Part shown: positions 21,998-26,013 of the stretch, in pieces
Numbering within the stretch: the stretch's first letter is position 1
Layout of the letters: each line of letters begins with the position of its first letter
The notes under the pieces: model-generated
Databases searched by the model: none
Seen by the model: the letters and a program-made list of their open reading frames with translations, nothing else
Told to the model about the DNA's origin: nothing
Made by a program: the position numbers and the translations under genes
Source: Candidatus Parcubacteria bacterium
Lineage (GTDB): Bacteria; Patescibacteriota; Minisyncoccia; Phycocordibacterales; UBA12088
Reading direction: 5' to 3'
Length of the DNA: 26,013 nt
Assembly: GCA_003694545.1 (NCBI GenBank)
Contig: RFKD01000023.1
Coordinates: 1-26,013 of the forward strand

Positions 21998-22822
21998 TTA
22001 TACTGCACTTGGCGCAAAATGCGACGCATCCCCAACTGAACGCGGTGCATTGGCCGATTGCTGTGCGTTTTGCTGGGCGGCGCGCCGTGCGGCTTGCTCG
22101 GCAAGCTGTTTGCGCGCGACGGCTTCTAGGGCAAGCTGCTGGGTGAGTATTTGATTCATCCGCGTCTGCCATGCGGCAAACTCCTCAAGCCAGCGCTCGC
22201 GCTCTTTTTGGTATTTTTCCTCGTCTTCCTTGCGCGTCCGCCGCCACACGCGCCACAGCCAGATGGTGACCGTCGGGACGATGAGCCCGACATACGGCAG
22301 AGATTCAACAATAATCAGCCCCGCTGTTGCCCCGGGGTTTTTGCTCCACAAGCTCATCGGCGACACGCCGTGCAAGGAGAAGAACAACACAAACCCTACA
22401 AACACCCCGATCCACACAAGCGCGGAGAGCATTGTGAACATTATAGAAAACACCCGCAAGGCGCCGCTTGCGATCTTTTTGGCATGCGCTTTAAGCGATT
22501 CAGATGCGAAAAAGCTCACTACTTTCATTGCTATTTTCCTCAGCCCCATAAACACTATGGAACCAACACACCCCAAACCTGCGGACATCACACACAACCC
22601 CGCGCTCGCCATACTCATCACGAGAAACGCAGCTTGGATTCCATCCACCACAAACTCAACCGTATCCCCAACCTCCTTGATGGTTTGCACCACCATTTGC
22701 GTCGCGCCGATTATCACACCAAAAAAGAGAAACTGCGCCGTTTCCACAACGAGCGCGAAGATGAGAATCGGCACCATCAGCGCCGTGGGGAGTCGGTAGC
22801 GGAGTCGTGGTTGCGGGGGCAT
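21998..22822 (-). CDS. Polytopic membrane protein with coiled-coil tail (VirB6/TrbL position)
   Basis: The 274-aa product begins MPPQPRLRYRLPTALMVPI and has about four hydrophobic regions: about 12-40, 57-92 (long, Gly/Ser/Met-rich, possibly two short spans), 117-150 and 165-190. The second half is hydrophilic: WRRTRKEDEEKYQKERERWLEE, then Gln/Ala-rich helix to about residue 258, likely a cytoplasmic coiled coil. I see no named family. In T4SS loci a polytopic protein after VirB4 is usually VirB6/TrbL, but there is no sequence motif to prove it. It starts 33 nt after the VirB4 stop. Confidence 0.7.
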   Translation of the reverse strand: MPPQPRLRYRLPTALMVPILIFALVVETAQFLFFGVIIGATQMVVQTIKEVGDTVEFVVDGIQAAFLVMSMASAGLCVMSAGLGCVGSIVFMGLRKIAMKVVSFFASESLKAHAKKIASGALRVFSIMFTMLSALVWIGVFVGFVLFFSLHGVSPMSLWSKNPGATAGLIIVESLPYVGLIVPTVTIWLWRVWRRTRKEDEEKYQKERERWLEEFAAWQTRMNQILTQQLALEAVARKQLAEQAARRAAQQNAQQSANAPRSVGDASHFAPSAV

Positions 22823-22855
22823 ACTGTAATTGGTAGCGCTTGTCAGGGCGCAGCG

Positions 22856-24730
22856 CTAGGAATCAGAATCACTGCTTTCTTCAAGCGCCATCATTTCTTC
22901 TCGTGCTTTCTGTATCGCAAGAAGCTGGGAAGGATCGGAGGTGATGATTTGGTCTTCCGTGTAGGAGGCAATGATCTTAATAGCCACATGCTTTGTGCCG
23001 GCAAAGAAGATCCCCTCCCCCACATTGCTCTCCAAGAGGAGGTATTTTTCCTCGTTGGTGAGGTTAAACACCTGTTGCAGACGATCGATCGCGGTTGGGG
23101 ATTGCTTCAACAAGAGTTGGATGGAGGAGTTTGTGATCATCGGCACTCCATAGGGGCTTTTCAAGAAGTCGTCCACATCCTGTGTGATAGTGGCAAGGCC
23201 GAGATAGTATTTGCGGCCGCGCTTGGCGATGCCGTAGAGGAAGGAGGCGGTGTCTTCCGATTTCATCATCCACCACGCCTCGTCCACCACCAACAGGCGC
23301 TTGCGCAAATCTTTGCGCACGGCGGTCCAAATAAAGTTGGTGATGATGTACATTGCCGCCGTCTTGAGCTCGTCTTCCATATCGCGCACGGAAAAGACGA
23401 CGAAGTGCTTGTTGATGTCCACATTCGTGGGTTGGTTGATAAAGTTTGCCCAGGTGCCTTTCGTGTATTTCTCAAGGCGCTGAACCAACGATTCCGACCC
23501 TTCTAGCCCCGCGAGCACGAGCGCGAAGTCAGACAGCAAGGGCGGCGCCATACCGGTGAAATCTGTTTCGCCCGTGATGTCTTTGAGGGCGTAGGTTTCG
23601 GTGAGCGCGCGGTCGATAAGGGCGTCTTCCTCCGGCGTGAGGCCACCCAGGAGAATGCGAAACAGTCCCACGAGGGAAATGATGTGCGAGCGCAAAACAT
23701 CCGCCGGCGATTCGTCTTCGCGCGGCACGGGCAAATCAAAGGGGTTGATGTGGTGGCCCGAAGAAAGCGAAATATTAAAGTTGCGCCCCCCGGTTGCTTC
23801 GGCAAGGTATTGGTACTCGCGCTCCGGATCAATGACGATAACATCAGCATCAAACATCAAGGAGCGCAATATTTCGAGTTTGGTCGCGTACGACTTGCCC
23901 GAGCCGGATTTTGCAAAGGTGACGGAGTTGTAGTTTTCCATCGAAAAGCGATCAAAGAGAACAAGCGAAGAATTGTGGCGGTTGATGCCGTAGAGGATGC
24001 CGGAGTCGGCTGAAAGATCAAAGGAAATAAAGGGAAAAAAGGTCGCCAGTGGCTCGGTGTTGAGCTTGCTCCACACCTGTAATACATCCTGCCCCCCGGG
24101 AATGACGCTCAAGAATCCTTCTTTTTGCTGAAACAACGCCGGCTTGAGGTAAATCAGCTGGGATTCAAACATTGAGACCACCTCCGATTCCGCGCGGTCT
24201 AAATCGTCGGTGGAGTCCCCGAAGATGGTGAGGTAAAACCCAACATCATACAAACGCTCTTGCGCTTGCTGGAGGCGATTGCGCAATTGTTCCAAGTTTT
24301 GAAACGCGAGGTCCAGCTGGGGGTCGCGTACCATTCCTTTTTCTTCACGCTCCGCGATTTGCGATTCCACTTCTGCGACTTGCCGCTGGAGCTTTTTCAG
24401 CACTTCGGCGGTGTCTAAGGGATGGATATGGATCGAGAGATCAAAAACACGATCTAAATTGATAAGCGGGGAAAGCCACGATTCCGTGAGGTTGGCGGGA
24501 TAGGAAATGATGAAATAACTTCGCGCGAGCTTGTCTCCAAGCACAAGTTCGCGGGGGGTTATTTTCAAGGCAGATGGGGCGATGACATCCTTTAACTCCA
24601 ACGCGGCGTCTCTGTATAAATCGGCCGGCAGGGCGGCAAGCGGCGACGCCGCTTGCATAAGTGGGCTGCCGGTGCCTTGCGGCTTTGTTGTGCCTGGGGC
24701 GAGGTTTTTTATTGCGTCAAACAATCCCAT
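22856..24730 (-). CDS. VirB4/TraC-family conjugation ATPase
   Basis: VirB4 is the cytoplasmic hexameric ATPase that energises pilus biogenesis and substrate transfer in type IV secretion. The 624-aa product has the N-terminal VirB4 domain (about 55-265, with LVLGDKLARSYFIISYPANL and a coiled coil at about 110-160), then the ATPase. Walker A is AKSGSGKS (273-280), followed by DADVIVIDPEREYQYLAEATGG (about 294-315) and Walker B LLVVDEAWWMM (479-489). The sensor region YYLGLATITQDVDDFL also fits. Length is at the low end for VirB4. It starts 14 nt after the upstream 224-aa gene. The tail is acidic, ending in SSDSDS. Confidence 0.93.
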   Translation of the reverse strand: MGLFDAIKNLAPGTTKPQGTGSPLMQAASPLAALPADLYRDAALELKDVIAPSALKITPRELVLGDKLARSYFIISYPANLTESWLSPLINLDRVFDLSIHIHPLDTAEVLKKLQRQVAEVESQIAEREEKGMVRDPQLDLAFQNLEQLRNRLQQAQERLYDVGFYLTIFGDSTDDLDRAESEVVSMFESQLIYLKPALFQQKEGFLSVIPGGQDVLQVWSKLNTEPLATFFPFISFDLSADSGILYGINRHNSSLVLFDRFSMENYNSVTFAKSGSGKSYATKLEILRSLMFDADVIVIDPEREYQYLAEATGGRNFNISLSSGHHINPFDLPVPREDESPADVLRSHIISLVGLFRILLGGLTPEEDALIDRALTETYALKDITGETDFTGMAPPLLSDFALVLAGLEGSESLVQRLEKYTKGTWANFINQPTNVDINKHFVVFSVRDMEDELKTAAMYIITNFIWTAVRKDLRKRLLVVDEAWWMMKSEDTASFLYGIAKRGRKYYLGLATITQDVDDFLKSPYGVPMITNSSIQLLLKQSPTAIDRLQQVFNLTNEEKYLLLESNVGEGIFFAGTKHVAIKIIASYTEDQIITSDPSQLLAIQKAREEMMALEESSDSDS

Positions 24731-24744
24731 ACACGCAAGGCAAA

Positions 24745-25419
24745 CTAGGTAATCTGCACGGGGCGCTCCAGCTCACCGACATTAAACTCTTGGTAGAATA
24801 GCTCAATGAGCTCCTCTGTTCCAAGTTGGGTAACGCGAATACTCGCGGCGCCCAAGCCAGTCGCGACGACATCCATCCTTTGTTCAAGCTGAAGGCGGTA
24901 TTCCTCAAAAGTGTCGCGGCTTTCGAGCGGGTTTTTTTCGGAGGTTTTTTCAGCCGACTTCCCCAAACCTCCCAACAAGGGCACATTTGCCGCAAGCGGG
25001 GAGTCGTAAGGGATGACGGCGAAGAAGTGTTTGCTCATAATGTTGGTGTTTTCCGTGAGCGAGCGAATGAAAGAAATGTATTCGCGAACTTGCAATTTCA
25101 TCAATTCTTCTTTTTGCGCGTAGAAGCGTTCTTCAAGGGTTGCCAAGTAGGGGCGTATGTCCAGCTTGCGCGACTGCACGAACAGCTGAACGGAAAAATC
25201 AAGTGAGTCTAAAAAACGCGCGAATTGGGAGAGGATTGCCATTTGCTCGTCGTGCGATTTAAGGGCGAAGTTGGTGGAAGAACACATACAGATGCCGCGC
25301 AGTCCTCCCCCGTCGAGCACCACCACGCCGTCGTGAATTTCTTTGATGGGGACGAATTCTTGGGAGCGCGCCGCGCGCGCCGCCAGGGGAGATTGTGAGC
25401 CGAACAAGGAAAACGCCAT
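24745..25419 (-). CDS. TraC/VirB4 N-terminal-domain-like protein
   Basis: The 224-aa product matches the pattern of stand-alone 'TraC-like' proteins near VirB4. It has VPIKEIHDGVVVLDGGGLRG, then SSTNFALKSHDEQMAILSQF with ARFLDSLDFSVQLFVQSRKLD, then LKLQVREYISFIRSLTENTN-like helix and KHFFAVIPYDS. These resemble the first domain of VirB4/TraC without the ATPase part; no P-loop is present. With the 624-aa protein it gives 848 aa, so this may be a split or duplicated N-terminal module. It starts 3 nt after the PrgI-like stop and is followed 14 nt later by virB4. Confidence 0.72.
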   Translation of the reverse strand: MAFSLFGSQSPLAARAARSQEFVPIKEIHDGVVVLDGGGLRGICMCSSTNFALKSHDEQMAILSQFARFLDSLDFSVQLFVQSRKLDIRPYLATLEERFYAQKEELMKLQVREYISFIRSLTENTNIMSKHFFAVIPYDSPLAANVPLLGGLGKSAEKTSEKNPLESRDTFEEYRLQLEQRMDVVATGLGAASIRVTQLGTEELIELFYQEFNVGELERPVQIT

Positions 25420-25422
25420 ACG

Positions 25423-25881
25423 CTAGAGTTGGAGCCCAAGCTTTTCTTTCACTTCCTCTTCCTCTTTTTTGGGGCGGCTGCGGCGCTGGACATCCAAACG
25501 AAACGCCAGCTCGCGCAATTTGCTGGGGCCCGTTGTTTGAATGTGGGGGATGGGGCGCGTTGCGCCTTCCGCGCCTTGCGGCGCGGAAGGCGCCGCTTTG
25601 TTAGTAGGTTTTTGCCAGAGGTAGAGGCGGCGAGAGGTGAAAAACCAAAACGCCGCCTCCAGGACTTTCTCAAACGGCATCCCGTAGGGTTTCCAAAACG
25701 CGAGCGCGGCGCCGAGGGCGGCTAGAGGGACGCCTATCACAATCGCGAGAATCGGCGAGACCCAAAACCACAACATTGCCACAAACCCGACTCCGCCCGC
25801 GAGAAACACAAATTGGCGAAACGACAGGGGGCCGAAGATTTTTGCCTCCACCTCAATAAATTGGGGAACATGGAACTGCAT
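25423..25881 (-). CDS. PrgI-family (VirB3-like) membrane protein
   Basis: The 152-aa product from the ATG at 25879-25881 begins MQFHVPQFIEVEAKIFGPLS, the PrgI-family start 'VPQFIxxExKIxGPLTxRQF'. An upstream ATG would add 16 basic residues overlapping the promoter. Two close membrane segments follow (about 22-63, FVFLAGGVGFVAMLWFW and ILAIVIGVPLAALGAALAFW), then a basic tail with KKEEEEVKEKLGLQL at the end. PrgI proteins are the VirB3-like partners of VirB4-type ATPases in Gram-positive and CPR conjugation-like systems. It is the first gene of the operon in this window. Confidence 0.85.
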   Translation of the reverse strand: MQFHVPQFIEVEAKIFGPLSFRQFVFLAGGVGFVAMLWFWVSPILAIVIGVPLAALGAALAFWKPYGMPFEKVLEAAFWFFTSRRLYLWQKPTNKAAPSAPQGAEGATRPIPHIQTTGPSKLRELAFRLDVQRRSRPKKEEEEVKEKLGLQL

Positions 25882-25894
25882 ACGCCTTTGGCGT

Positions 25895-25903
25895 AGTGTA
25901 GCA
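25895..25903 (-). promoter_or_regulatory. Extended -10 of the T4SS-like operon
   Basis: TGCTACACT on the minus strand (25903-25895) ends 13 nt before the PrgI-like ATG at 25881, implying a leader of only a few nt. No strong -35 is seen. Confidence 0.45.
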
Positions 25904-25954
25904 AGAAGCGCGCGAGTGCGTTTCCACACATCTCAACGCGCCCGTAAAAACCTA

Positions 25955-26007
25955 CCCCCCGCGGCGCGCCAGTGTGGCGCGCCGCGGGGGGGGGGGGGGG
26001 GGGGGGG
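25955..26007. repeat. 16-bp perfect hairpin followed by a run of 22 G
   Basis: Positions 25955-25970 and 25976-25991 are perfect inverted copies (core GCGGCGCGCC / GGCGCGCCGC) around AGTGT. The right arm runs into an unbroken G tract at 25986-26007, and six bases remain to the window end. It lies about 50 nt upstream of the T4SS-like operon promoter. It may be a genuine element or an assembly or contig-end artefact. Confidence 0.7.
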
Positions 26008-26013
26008 CGAGCC

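Noticed and set aside
22151..23506. 451-aa plus-strand frame rich in His, Arg and Cys
   Set aside because: It is antisense to VirB4 and the polytopic protein, with shadow-type composition and no domain.
1..26013. CRISPR arrays, transposases, integrases, rRNA genes
   Set aside because: No regularly spaced repeats, transposase or integrase motifs, or rRNA sequence were found on reading the window.

Overview
The window looks like a chromosomal origin region from a Patescibacteria/CPR bacterium, probably Parcubacteria-like. This is inferred from gene content and protein lengths, not from a marker tree. The signs are a DNA polymerase I with no proofreading domain, a short delta subunit, a short YebC, a KhpB/Jag with only KH and R3H domains, a 45-aa L34, a DUF721/DciA-like gene where recF often sits, and a PrgI/VirB4/VirB2-like membrane operon of the kind common in that group.

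Layout. Positions 1-1042 (minus) hold a gene cut by the window edge, a tRNA-binding-domain protein, ruvX and a possible 33-37 aa membrane peptide. A tRNA-Ser(GGA) follows on the plus strand, then about 320 bp with direct and inverted copies of its 3' end. Positions 1519-5778 (minus) are a tightly overlapping operon, tsaE-polA-holA-nudix. Next come pilB/gspE, a structured RNA on the minus strand, and ruvB, yebC, ruvC, an acidic small protein and a class A penicillin-binding protein on the plus strand. Positions 12822-15916 (minus) are dnaA, the oriC gap, dnaN and a DciA-like gene. Diverging from dnaA are rpmH-rnpA-yidC-jag (plus). A membrane-anchored propeller-like protein and a small secreted protein follow, and 20392-25881 (minus) is a six-gene type IV secretion-like operon. 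The window ends in a 16-bp perfect hairpin and a run of 22 G.

How it fits together. The centre is replication initiation (dnaA/oriC/dnaN) with the usual divergent ribosome/RNase P/membrane-insertion cluster. Around it are replication and repair (polA, holA, ruvB, ruvC, ruvX), tRNA modification (tsaE), cell-wall synthesis (PBP1A) and surface machinery (pilB, T4SS-like operon).

Most notable observations. (1) A 194-nt RNA gene between pilB and ruvB has a 24-position closing helix, a central bubble and a long apical hairpin; it is a 6S RNA candidate, with a clear promoter and a U-rich 3' end. (2) Promoters recur with an extended -10 (TGnTAnnAT type) that ends only 6-9 nt before the start codon, so many mRNAs are probably leaderless, including a two-way -10 shared by tsaE and pilB. 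(3) Two perfect DnaA boxes lie outside oriC, next to other genes. (4) One secreted-protein gene has consensus-like expression signals (TTGACA, strong Shine-Dalgarno, terminator) unlike its neighbours. (5) The T4SS-like operon contains two proteins I could not assign.
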